64,000 bases of DNA from Rosenbergiella collisarenosi (GTDB taxonomy: Bacteria > Pseudomonadota > Gammaproteobacteria > Enterobacterales > Enterobacteriaceae), in NCBI RefSeq assembly GCF_018494085.1, contig NZ_JABBFP010000001.1, positions 62,001-126,000 of the forward strand, read 5' to 3'. Of this stretch, positions 9,833 to 21,000 are shown piece by piece. A program made the position numbers and the translations under genes. The number at the start of each line of letters is the position of its first letter. Position 1 is the stretch's first letter. Below the pieces are notes generated by a model. It was not told where the DNA came from. It did no database searches and saw only the letters and a program-made list of their open reading frames with translations.

Positions 9833-10894
9833 TTAGTTACTATCTTGCGGAAACTCTTGGATGGTAACAGGTAAAAGTTTCTTCTGCCCTTGCCTCAATA
9901 TTTGCACATCAATGACTGATCCAGGACGAATTTCAGCCACCTGATCCATGGTCTCTTGCGCAGAGACAGCGGGTTTATTATTAACGCTGAGTAGTAGATC
10001 ATTAGGCTTAAGCCCGGCTAATTCGGCTGGCCCTGTAACTTTCGTAACGATAATTCCCTGTAACTTCTCATAGCTATTTGCCTGTTCGTGCATCGGGGGA
10101 ATTTCTCTGCCAGTGATACCGATAAAACCACGGATAACGCGGCCATCACGAATAAGCTTATTCATGATTTTAATCGCTAAAGTGGTAGGGATAGCAAAAC
10201 CGATCCCCTCAGGTGTTTCGCCATCATTGCTCTTATCGAAAGTGAGGGTATTGATACCCATCAACTCGCCCAATGAGTTGATCAATGCACCACCAGAGTT
10301 ACCTTGATTGATTGAGGCGTCAGTCTGCAGAAAGTTCTGGCGACCCGATGAACTGAGGCCGACTCGACCTGTAGCGCTAATGATCCCTTGAGTAACGGTT
10401 TGGCCTAGGTTGTAAGGGTTACCGATCGCCATCACGACATCACCGATGTGTGGGTTACGGTGATCATTAATGGGAATAATCGGTAGACTTGGGGCAGAGA
10501 TCTTCAAGACCGCCAGATCGGTCATCGCATCGGAACCGACGAGCGTGGCTTCATAAAAGCGGCCATCTTGTAACGCGACGATGATTTGATCAGCATTGCT
10601 GATGACATGGCGGTTGGTCAGGATGTAACCCCGCTGGTTCATAATGACACCGGAGCCTAAGGTGGTGAAATCTTTACGGCCTTGAGTTTGTGAATTGCGA
10701 TTATAAACATTAACCACAGCCGGCGCGGCGCGGCGTACCCCCTGACTAAAACTAAATACCGATTCTTGCATGTTGGTAGGTGTTTCATTACTCGAAAACA
10801 GTGCTTCGCCACCACGCAAGTAATGCATGCCAGTAAGTAGGATAATAGCGACCACGAGGCCGATAAGCGCTGAGCGGAGTAATTTAAATAACAT
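9833..10894 (-). CDS. degS: DegS, inner-membrane serine protease of the sigma-E response
   Basis: 353 residues from the ATG at 10894, chosen because the protein then starts MLFKLLRSALIG like E. coli DegS; a start at 10936 would add 14 unrelated residues. There is an N-terminal membrane anchor (about 5-24), then a trypsin-like protease with His96, Asp126 and Ser199 (GNSGGA), and a C-terminal PDZ domain (about 250-340). DegS senses outer-membrane protein C-termini and cuts the anti-sigma factor RseA. No clear Shine-Dalgarno precedes either start; instead a perfect palindrome GTAACGTTAC (10899-10908) lies 4 bases upstream. degQ lies upstream on the same strand, separated by a strong hairpin. Confidence 0.95.
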   Translation of the reverse strand: MLFKLLRSALIGLVVAIILLTGMHYLRGGEALFSSNETPTNMQESVFSFSQGVRRAAPAVVNVYNRNSQTQGRKDFTTLGSGVIMNQRGYILTNRHVISNADQIIVALQDGRFYEATLVGSDAMTDLAVLKISAPSLPIIPINDHRNPHIGDVVMAIGNPYNLGQTVTQGIISATGRVGLSSSGRQNFLQTDASINQGNSGGALINSLGELMGINTLTFDKSNDGETPEGIGFAIPTTLAIKIMNKLIRDGRVIRGFIGITGREIPPMHEQANSYEKLQGIIVTKVTGPAELAGLKPNDLLLSVNNKPAVSAQETMDQVAEIRPGSVIDVQILRQGQKKLLPVTIQEFPQDSN

Positions 10895-10940
10895 GCTAGT
10901 AACGTTACGAAGGGGGAGATAGGTGCAGGATAGCATGAGA

Positions 10941-10970
10941 AGGGTAGGTACGCACCTCTGTACCTACCCT
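10941..10970. terminator. Hairpin between degQ and degS
   Basis: AGGGTAGGTA and TACCTACCCT form a perfect 10-bp stem with a 10-base loop, starting 9 bases after the degQ stop on the minus strand. There is only a weak pyrimidine tail. It could end the degQ transcript or protect its 3' end while degS uses its own promoter, as in E. coli. Confidence 0.55.
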
Positions 10971-10978
10971 AATTACGT

Positions 10979-12352
10979 CTAGCGAAGCAGTAAAAATAGA
11001 TTATCTTTACCGCGCATAACACTCATTGCGATGACAGGTGGTTTGGTGGTTAGTATTTTATTCATGCCCTCGACCGACTCTACTCGCTGACGATTGATGG
11101 CAGTGATTACATCACCGGTGTGAAGTCCAATCTGCTGGGCTGGACTAGCGGGTGCAACGCTATCGACTTTAACGCCTTTTGCCTTATCCAGCGTCAGTCC
11201 ATCACTAAATTGAGCGCCTTGTAAAGCAGGGTTATCTATAGTGATAGGGGTCGCATCCGGAGCGCCTTGCTCAAGAATGACGTCCACATTGATTGATTTG
11301 CCATCACGCAGAACGGTGAGCGTGACTTTATCGCCTGGCGCACTGGTACCCACTTTAACGCGCAGTTCAGCGAAGCTGGTAATCGGTTTGCCATTCAAAC
11401 CGGTGATGATATCACCGGCTTTAATGCCGGCTTTGGCCGCGGCAGAGTTTGGCAGAACTTCCGCCACGAAAGCCCCACGTTGGACGTCAACGTGAAAAGC
11501 TTTAGCCATATCGGAAGACATCTCTGTCCCTTTGAGCCCAAGTTGTCCACGCGAAATCTTCCCGTTTTTGATCAGCTGATGTGCAAGGTTCATTGCCATA
11601 TTGGAAGGGATAGCGAAACCTATACCAATATTACCGCCACTCGCGGCAAGAATAGCGGTATTAATCCCGACCAACTGCCCCTTCAAATTCACCAACGCGC
11701 CACCCGAATTACCACGGTTAATCGCGGCATCGGTTTGGATAAAGTTCTCTAGGCCTTCGATATTCAAGCCGCTACGACCTAAGGCCGAAATGATCCCTGA
11801 GGTGGCTGTCTGGCCTAATCCATAAGGATTACCGATCGCCACAGCAAAATCGCCGACTTGTAGCGCATCGGAGTCTGCAACATTGATTTGTACTAGATTT
11901 TTAGCATTTTTGACTTGAATAAGTGCGATATCGGTTTGGCTATCGTGACCGACTAATTTTGCAGGATATTCGTTTCCATCGCCCAACTGCACCGTAATTT
12001 TATCGGCACCATTCACAACGTGATTATTGGTGAGGATGTAGCCATTTTTAGCATCGATGATCACGCCCGAGCCCAATCCTTGAAAAGGCTGGGGTTGCTG
12101 CTGTTGAGGTGATTGACCAAGAAAACGTTTTAAGGGTTCAGGGATCTGTTGGTCTTGATCTTCCGTTGTCGTACCACTCACTTGCACGCTCACGACAGAG
12201 GGCAGCGTTTTTGCCAGCATAGGCGCCAGTGAGGGAAGCGGTTGATCACCTACTTGTGCAGGTAAGTTCGCATACGAGGCAGGTAGGTAGGTCAACCCTA
12301 AGCTTATACTCAGCGCTATTGCTAGCGCTAAGGGTGTACGATTCTTTTTCAT
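10979..12352 (-). CDS. degQ: DegQ, periplasmic serine protease/chaperone
   Basis: 457 residues (E. coli DegQ 455). There is a signal peptide (about 1-28, cut after ASYA), a protease domain with the catalytic serine in NRGNSGGA, and two PDZ domains (about 260-350 and 370-455). The start at 12352 (ATG) has GGGG 6-7 bases upstream; the TTG just before it is unlikely. The extended Gln/Pro-rich LA-loop (DQDQQIPEPLKRFLG then QQQQPQPF) is typical of DegQ/DegP. It degrades or refolds misfolded envelope proteins. zapG ends 15 bases upstream on the same strand. Confidence 0.95.
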   Translation of the reverse strand: MKKNRTPLALAIALSISLGLTYLPASYANLPAQVGDQPLPSLAPMLAKTLPSVVSVQVSGTTTEDQDQQIPEPLKRFLGQSPQQQQPQPFQGLGSGVIIDAKNGYILTNNHVVNGADKITVQLGDGNEYPAKLVGHDSQTDIALIQVKNAKNLVQINVADSDALQVGDFAVAIGNPYGLGQTATSGIISALGRSGLNIEGLENFIQTDAAINRGNSGGALVNLKGQLVGINTAILAASGGNIGIGFAIPSNMAMNLAHQLIKNGKISRGQLGLKGTEMSSDMAKAFHVDVQRGAFVAEVLPNSAAAKAGIKAGDIITGLNGKPITSFAELRVKVGTSAPGDKVTLTVLRDGKSINVDVILEQGAPDATPITIDNPALQGAQFSDGLTLDKAKGVKVDSVAPASPAQQIGLHTGDVITAINRQRVESVEGMNKILTTKPPVIAMSVMRGKDNLFLLLR

Positions 12353-12367
12353 CAATGACCCCGACGA

Positions 12368-12766
12368 TTATTTATCAGTGGTAGAGCTTCTTAGTAGTCC
12401 TGACGATTTTTCAGAATAATCGCGAGGCATTTCCGCTAAGGTGTTTTCAGTTTCGCCATTTTTAGCTGTTTGCTGCCACACGAAAGGATTGCTTTGTGAC
12501 GCTTGTTCAGGAAGCAGCTCTTTCGTCGTGCTCGACATATGTTGGTAGAGTTCTTGGTAATTCTGAGACATGTTTTCAAGTAATTCAGCGCTACGTACAA
12601 AGTGGCCGTTAAGCTCCTGTTTTAACTCTTTTAGTTCGTCTTTAGTTTTTTCTAATTCGTACTGTAATGCGTGTTGATCCCGCAGCTTACGGCTACCGAA
12701 ACGCGTGAGGACTACCCCAATGATTGCACCAATAATTAATCCGATCAGCCCATATTCCCAGGTCAT
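12368..12766 (-). CDS. zapG: ZapG (YhcB), inner-membrane division and envelope protein
   Basis: 132 residues from the ATG at 12766, which follows GGGAGT; this matches E. coli YhcB in length and in its first residues MTWEYGLIGLIIG. A longer in-frame ORF begins at 12976 but its first 70 codons have no relatives that I recognise. There is one N-terminal transmembrane helix (about 4-24), then a long coiled coil (about 30-90), and a conserved C-terminal motif PRDYSEKSSGLL. The family is linked to cell division and coordination of envelope synthesis. It is divergent from zapE. Confidence 0.93.
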   Translation of the reverse strand: MTWEYGLIGLIIGAIIGVVLTRFGSRKLRDQHALQYELEKTKDELKELKQELNGHFVRSAELLENMSQNYQELYQHMSSTTKELLPEQASQSNPFVWQQTAKNGETENTLAEMPRDYSEKSSGLLRSSTTDK

Positions 12767-12965
12767 AATGACTCCCATAATATCCGTTGTGTTAAGGGGA
12801 TGACGATAAACATTTACCCATTCTAAGTAAGATGCTAGTCGAAAATAGTTTACTTCACTATACCTGTTAATGCTCAGGATGTGGAATCCTGCATTAACCT
12901 GGCGTAATGTAGAGCAAATTTCAAGGTTGTGATTGTCGTCTTCGAATTTCTTAACGGTACCCACT

Positions 12966-14102
12966 ATGCAAACCATTTCTCCACTGGCTCGTTACCAACA
13001 AGCCATCGAACAGGGCGATTACCAGCCTGATGCTGTGCAAAAAGCGGCGGTAACTCAACTCGATAGTATCCAAAAAGCGTTAATTGCACGTCAGCACACT
13101 GGCCCGACATCAGCGGATAAGAAAGGGTTCTTAGGACGCTTTTCTAAATTTTTTCAACGGACAGAGGCCGATGCAGCGCCTGTGCCGGGGTTGTATATGT
13201 GGGGGGGAGTAGGACGTGGTAAAACATGGATTATGGATATGTTCTACCAGTCAGTGCCTGGCGATCGTAAGCTACGGTTACACTTTCACCGTTTTATGTT
13301 GCGCGTTCATGAGGAGCTGAGCCAGCTACAAGGTCATAGTGACCCATTACTGATTATCGCTGAACGTTTTCGTGAGCAAACAGATCTGCTGTGTTTCGAT
13401 GAGTTTTTCGTCTCGGATATTACCGATGCGATGTTGCTTGGCACATTGATGGAAGCCTTGTTCGAACGCGGGATTACTTTAGTGGCGACCTCAAATATTC
13501 CCCCTGATGAACTCTATCGTAATGGGTTACAGCGCCCGCGATTTTTACCCGCTATCGAACAAATAAAAACGCATTGCCAAGTGATGAACGTAGATGCAGG
13601 TGTCGATTATCGCTTGCGTGCGTTAACGGCTGCTCACCTATGGAAATCACCGATCAATGAGGATACCGATCAGGCGATTGCGGCTTTATTCAAAAATCTT
13701 TCTGGGAGTGATTTTGCACTAGCCCCTACACCGATACTTGCGATCAATCACCGGGAGATGAAAACCGAGCACGTCGCAGAAGGAGTATTAGCGATTCGGT
13801 TTAGCGTCCTGTGTGGGGAAAACCGAAGCCAGCATGACTATATTGCGCTTTCTCAGCAGTTTCACACCGTTTTGTTGCTGGATGTCCCACAGTTAACGAG
13901 TGCGAATGAAGATCAAGCACGTCGATTTCTTGCAATGGTAGATGAATTCTATGAAAGACATGTTAAACTCGTCGTTTCTGCGCAAGTCGTGTTGGAAGAT
14001 ATCTATCAAGGTAATCAATTGAAATTTGAATACCAACGCTGCTTATCTCGTCTTCAGGAGATGCAAAGCGAAGAATATTTGCGTCTTGCTCATTTGCCGT
14101 AA
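12966..14102 (+). CDS. zapE: ZapE, division-associated AAA+ ATPase
   Basis: 378 residues from the ATG at 12966 (the family begins MQ...); an upstream in-frame start at 12933 would add 11 residues. Walker A is GGVGRGKT (about residues 78-85) and Walker B LLCFDEFFV (about 140-148), with the arginine-containing YRNGLQRPRFLPAI. ZapE is an ATPase that associates with the Z ring late in division and under low oxygen in E. coli. The protein is close to the E. coli length. rplM follows after 238 bases. Confidence 0.95.
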   Translation: MQTISPLARYQQAIEQGDYQPDAVQKAAVTQLDSIQKALIARQHTGPTSADKKGFLGRFSKFFQRTEADAAPVPGLYMWGGVGRGKTWIMDMFYQSVPGDRKLRLHFHRFMLRVHEELSQLQGHSDPLLIIAERFREQTDLLCFDEFFVSDITDAMLLGTLMEALFERGITLVATSNIPPDELYRNGLQRPRFLPAIEQIKTHCQVMNVDAGVDYRLRALTAAHLWKSPINEDTDQAIAALFKNLSGSDFALAPTPILAINHREMKTEHVAEGVLAIRFSVLCGENRSQHDYIALSQQFHTVLLLDVPQLTSANEDQARRFLAMVDEFYERHVKLVVSAQVVLEDIYQGNQLKFEYQRCLSRLQEMQSEEYLRLAHLP

Positions 14103-14340
14103 GGCAGAAATACACGTGGAGTTGCGAATTAATGATAAAAGAGGTCGATTTTTGATGTCGACTTCTTTATAATCTTGCGACCCCACGTTACAACAAATGG
14201 TTTTATTCCCAAAAACCTTTGTGTTCCGGTAGTTCTATCCGAAGGGGTAGGCTTACTGGCAAAATGGTCGTGTGAGCCTCAACCGTTAATAGCGTTTGGG
14301 ATTTCACCAACGTGTAACTTATATTTGGGTAAGCTTTTAG
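14103..14340 (+). promoter_or_regulatory. rplM promoter and leader region
   Basis: No gene lies in these 238 bases. A consensus TATAAT occurs at 14168-14173, leaving a leader of about 160 bases before rplM. In E. coli L13 represses its own operon through the mRNA leader, so a structured leader is expected. I could not fix a convincing -35: TTGATG at 14152-14157 is only 10 bases from the -10. Confidence 0.45.
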
Positions 14341-15177
<837 letters not shown>

Positions 15178-15211
15178 TTCATTGCTGCTCTGCAGCGATG
15201 TTTTTTCCAAG

Positions 15212-15234
15212 AAACCCGCTTCGGCGGGTTTTTT
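15212..15234 (+). terminator. Intrinsic terminator after rpsI
   Basis: AAACCCGC-TTCG-GCGGGTTT: an 8-bp stem closed by a stable TTCG tetraloop and followed by a T-run. It ends the rplM-rpsI operon. Confidence 0.93.
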
Positions 15235-15463
15235 ATTTGGAATGGAATACCGATTGCAGTGAAGTAATGATACGCAGCTAACGTCGATCCGCTCCTTTTC
15301 CTCGCAATACCTCATTAAATTAGCAAAGTTAGCAGCAAGATTGAAAGGTTACCCACAAAGCCTTCTATTTCTGGTAAACTATCGCGCAGTTTATGGTCTA
15401 TTGTCTGCCATCTGTAGTCTAGATGGTTAATCGCAGCTCTTATTCGTATATGTGGAGGTTTTC

Positions 15464-16093
15464 ATGGCTGTCGCTGCCAACAAACGTTCGGTAATGACAC
15501 TGTTTTCTGGACCCACTGATATCTATAGCCACCAAGTACGTATTGTACTGGCTGAGAAAGGCGTGAGTGTAGAAATTGAACAGGTGGATAAGTCAAATCT
15601 TCCACAAGATCTGATCGATCTCAACCCGTATTGTACGGTCCCGACTCTGGTTGACCGTGAGCTGACGTTGTATCAGTCTCAAATCATTATGGAGTATTTG
15701 GATGAGCGTTTCCCCCATCCACCACTCATGCCGGTCTATCCTGTTGCGCGCGGCGAAAGTCGTTTAATGATGCATCGTATCGAACAAGACTGGTACAGCC
15801 TGCTGTTCCAAATTCAACAGGGCTCAGGTGACGAGGCAGATGCGGCACGTAAACAACTCCGTGAGCAGCTATTGGCTATTGCGCCTCTGTTTGCGCGTAC
15901 CCCCTATTTCTTAAGTGAAGAGTTCAGCTTAGTCGATTGCTATCTTGCTCCACTATTGTGGCGTTTACCGTCTTTAGGTGTTGATTTATCAGGAACTGGC
16001 TCTAAAGATCTTAAAGGCTATATGAATCGTGTTTTTGAACGTGATTCATTCCTCGCTTCTCTGACTGAAGCTGAGCGTGAAATGCGTCTCTAA
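15464..16093 (+). CDS. sspA: SspA, stringent starvation protein A
   Basis: 209 residues from the ATG at 15464, preceded by TGGAGG; an upstream in-frame start at 15452 has no such site. It has a GST-like fold, with an N-terminal thioredoxin-like domain (about 10-88) and a C-terminal all-helical domain (about 95-205). The conserved surface segment PHPPLMPVYPVARGESR, used for binding RNA polymerase, is intact. SspA binds sigma70 RNA polymerase and affects stationary-phase and acid-tolerance genes. About 230 bases of non-coding sequence precede it; sspB follows after 15 bases. Confidence 0.97.
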   Translation: MAVAANKRSVMTLFSGPTDIYSHQVRIVLAEKGVSVEIEQVDKSNLPQDLIDLNPYCTVPTLVDRELTLYQSQIIMEYLDERFPHPPLMPVYPVARGESRLMMHRIEQDWYSLLFQIQQGSGDEADAARKQLREQLLAIAPLFARTPYFLSEEFSLVDCYLAPLLWRLPSLGVDLSGTGSKDLKGYMNRVFERDSFLASLTEAEREMRL

Positions 16094-16108
16094 TCGAGGC
16101 TTATATTT

Positions 16109-16597
16109 ATGGATATGACGAATTTGACTGCACGCCGCCCGTACCTATTGCGTGCGTTCTACGATTGGTTATTAGATAACGAGCTAACGCCACATCTGGT
16201 CGTGGATATTAATCTACCGGGCGTGGAAGTTCCTTTAGAATTTGCGCGTGATGGACAAATCGTTCTTAATATCGCTCCTCGTGCAGTCGGGAACTTAGAA
16301 CTTGGTAACGAATTTGTGAGTTTCAATGCGCGATTCGGGGGTGTTCCTCGCCAAGTTTTCGTTCCGTTGGCAGCCGTTATGGCTCTCTATGCACGTGAAA
16401 ACGGCGCAGGGACTATGTTCGAGCCAGAACCTCAGTACGATGATATTGAGGTTGGCGCAGATAAAGCAACGTCTCATGAGCCGAAAATGTCGGTTGTCGA
16501 GGGTGACGGTGACGCTGAATCCTCGGATAGCGACGAGGGTGATGATGACACTCCGCCACCGAAAGGGGGGCGTCCTGCCCTACGAGTCGTTAAATAA
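16109..16597 (+). CDS. sspB: SspB, adaptor for ssrA-tagged proteins to ClpXP
   Basis: 162 residues. The N-terminal SspB fold (about 1-112, TARRPYLLRAFYDWLLDN, APRAVGNLELGNEFVSFNARFGG) binds ssrA tags. A flexible acidic linker (about 125-150) leads to the C-terminal ClpX-binding module GGRPALRVVK, which is intact. It delivers ssrA-tagged incomplete proteins, and RseA fragments, to ClpXP. It is the second gene of the sspAB operon and ends at a bidirectional terminator. Confidence 0.97.
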   Translation: MDMTNLTARRPYLLRAFYDWLLDNELTPHLVVDINLPGVEVPLEFARDGQIVLNIAPRAVGNLELGNEFVSFNARFGGVPRQVFVPLAAVMALYARENGAGTMFEPEPQYDDIEVGADKATSHEPKMSVVEGDGDAESSDSDEGDDDTPPPKGGRPALRVVK

Positions 16598-16599
16598 CG

Positions 16600-16627
16600 A
16601 AAAAAGAGCGCATAGGCGCTCTTTTTT
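16600..16627. terminator. Bidirectional terminator between sspB and gltD
   Basis: AAAAAAGAGCGC-ATAG-GCGCTCTTTTTT: a 12-bp stem with A-run and T-run flanks, so it can serve both converging operons. The E. coli nan operon and dcuD, which lie in this neighbourhood, are absent. Confidence 0.92.
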
Positions 16628-16646
16628 ATTCCCTCAGAGATAGAAT

Positions 16647-18074
<1,428 letters not shown>

Positions 18075-21000
18075 TTACTGCGCCTGTACCCGAAGTTCTG
18101 CCGCTGACCGACTACGGTGGCCAAGTAATGCTTTTACATCACTAGACTTCGGTTTGATCAGCATAAATTTCTCAGCCCAATTCGACCAATGTGCGAGGAT
18201 CTCCTCACCACGACTCGACTGTGTATATTGGACATGTTCAGTGATGAGTCCGCGTAGGTGCTCTTCATGGATAGGCAACGATGCGACATCCAACACCTCA
18301 ACTAATTCACCGTTTACTCGCTTACGGAACTCACCGTCCTCATCAAGCACGTAAGCAAATCCGCCGGTCATTCCTGCGCCAAAGTTAACGCCAGTACGAC
18401 CCATTACGCAGACAACGCCACCCGTCATGTACTCGCAGCCATTATCGCCGATCCCCTCTACGACGGTGATAGCTCCCGAGTTACGGACTGCAAAACGCTC
18501 TCCTGCACGACCAGCAGCGAAGAGTTTGCCGCCCGTCGCGCCATACAGGCAGGTGTTCCCTGCGATAGTCGCTTCATGGCTACGGAATGCTGACCCCATA
18601 GGTGGACGGATCGCGAGTAGACCGCCCGCCATGCCTTTCCCAACATAGTCGTTAGCATCGCCCGTCAGGAGCATCTCTAAGCCACCCGCGTTCCACACAC
18701 CGAAACTTTGACCTGCAGTCCCATTGAGGTGAACTTGGACTGGGTCGCTTGCCAGACCTTGATCCCCATAACGCTTAGCAATCGCCCCGGATAACGTTGC
18801 CCCCACTGAGCGATCCGTATTTTTGACGTCAAAGTAGAAGTGTTTGCTCTGCTTCGCTTCAATGTAAGGCAGTGCTTGTTCCATCAGCTCTTTGTTAAGC
18901 GTTCCTTTATCAAAAGGAGGATTCGACTCTGTACAATACAATGCTTTACCTGGAACTGGTGTTGCGGTTTCGAGTAGCGATCCTAAGTTGAGTTTTTGTT
19001 GTTTCGCGGTAAAACCTTCTAAAGCCGTCAGTAGGTCGGTACGTCCTATTAGGTCGGTAAGACGACTCACTCCTAAAGAGGCCATGATTTCACGCGTTTC
19101 CCGGGCGATAAATTCAAAGTAGTTGGTCACTTTGAACGGCAGCCCATGGTAATGATTTTTACGTAATTTCTCGTCTTGGGTTGCTACGCCCGTTGCACAG
19201 TTATTAAGGTGGCAAATACGTAAGTATTTGCAGCCTAGCGCAACCATCGGGCCGGTGCCAAAGCCAAAGCTTTCGGCGCCGAGAATAGCGGCCTTGATGA
19301 TATCTAATCCGGTCTTTAACCCACCATCGATTTGTAGGCGGATCTTGTGACGTAATCCGTTGGCAACCAGGGCCTGTTGAGTCTCGACTAGTCCAAGCTC
19401 CCAAGGGCAACCGGCATACTTTACCGATGTCAGCGGGCTAGCGCCGGTACCGCCATCGTAGCCTGCGACAGTAATTAAGTCGGCGTAAGCTTTTGCTACA
19501 CCAGTGGCGATGGTTCCTACACCGGGTTCAGAGACCAATTTCACGGAGATTAGCGCACTAGGATTGACTTGTTTTAAGTCGAAAATAAGTTGTGCTAAGT
19601 CTTCTATCGAGTAGATATCGTGATGCGGAGGTGGCGAAATGAGCGTAACGCCGGGTACTGAATAGCGTAGACGCGCGATATAAGGCGTCACCTTATCGCC
19701 GGGTAACTGCCCACCCTCACCAGGTTTTGCACCTTGCGCAACTTTAATCTGAATCACGTCGGCATTAACCAGATAAGCTGGGGTTACACCAAAACGACCC
19801 GAAGCCACCTGTTTAATACGGGAAACTTTATTAGTTCCATAGCGCGCGGGATCTTCTCCGCCTTCACCAGAGTTAGAGAAACCACCAATACTATTCATTG
19901 CTTCTGCTAACGCTTCATGGGCCTCTGGGCTCAATGCGCCGATCGACATCGCTGCGGTATCGAAACGTTTAAAGAGTTCGCTAGCCGGTTCTACCTCATC
20001 AACATTGATAACCTCTCCTGTCGGATTTAAGGCCAATAGGTCGCGTAAGGTAGCGGTAGGGCGGTTATTAACATGCTGAGAATAATTGAGGTAATCGGCA
20101 TAGTCTCCGCTTTCGACCGCGCGTTGTAGACTATTAACGATATCGGGGTTGTAGGCATGATATTCGCCACCATGGACGTACTTCAGCAGTCCACCTTGAT
20201 CGAGAGGCTTACGTGCTAACCATGCGCGCTTGGCCAAGTTCACCAAGTCTTGTTCAAAATCGTCGAAATTGGCACCGCCGATCCGGCTGGTAACATTCTG
20301 GAAGCAGAGTGTGGTGATATCTGTGTGTAGCCCCACCGCTTCAAATAATTTGGAGCAGCGATAAGAAGCAACTGTCGATATTCCCATCTTAGACATGATT
20401 TTATATAAGCCCTTGTTGATACCATTCCGGTAGTTCAACATCGCTTTACGGTAATCATGATCGATAATGCCGCTATCGGCCATCTTAGCTAAGGTTTCAT
20501 AGGCTAGCCACGGATAGATTGCCGTAGCGCCAAATCCTAGTAGTACGGCGAAATGATGAGGATCGCGGGCGGATGCCGTCTCAACAATAATATTGGCATC
20601 GCAACGCAGGTTTTTCTCTACTAACCGAGCTTGGACAGCACCGACGATCATTGGGGCAGGGACAGGAAGTCGATCTACCGCAATGTTTCTATCGGAAAGT
20701 ACTAGTAGCACGGTTCCTGAACGAACCATTTCTTCAGCGCGATCGTTCAAACGATGAATGGCAGCTTCTAAGTTCTCCTCAGTAGGATTGAAAGTACAAT
20801 CCAGGGTATCTGCCTGATAGTATTGGCTATCCAGTTGCGTTAACTGTGAGAAGTCTGAGTAAAGTAGGATTGGCGATTTAAAACTGACACGGTGCGCTTG
20901 ACCCTCCGCTTCACAAAAGACGTTCATCTCTTGTCCAATACACGTCGCTAACGACATCACATGATTTTCACGTAATGGATCGATAGGGGGGTTGGTCACC

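Noticed and set aside
12767-12976. 70-codon N-terminal extension of ZapG
   Set aside because: The extension has no relatives that I recognise, overlaps the zapE start, and the internal ATG at 12766 has a good ribosome-binding site and gives the family length.
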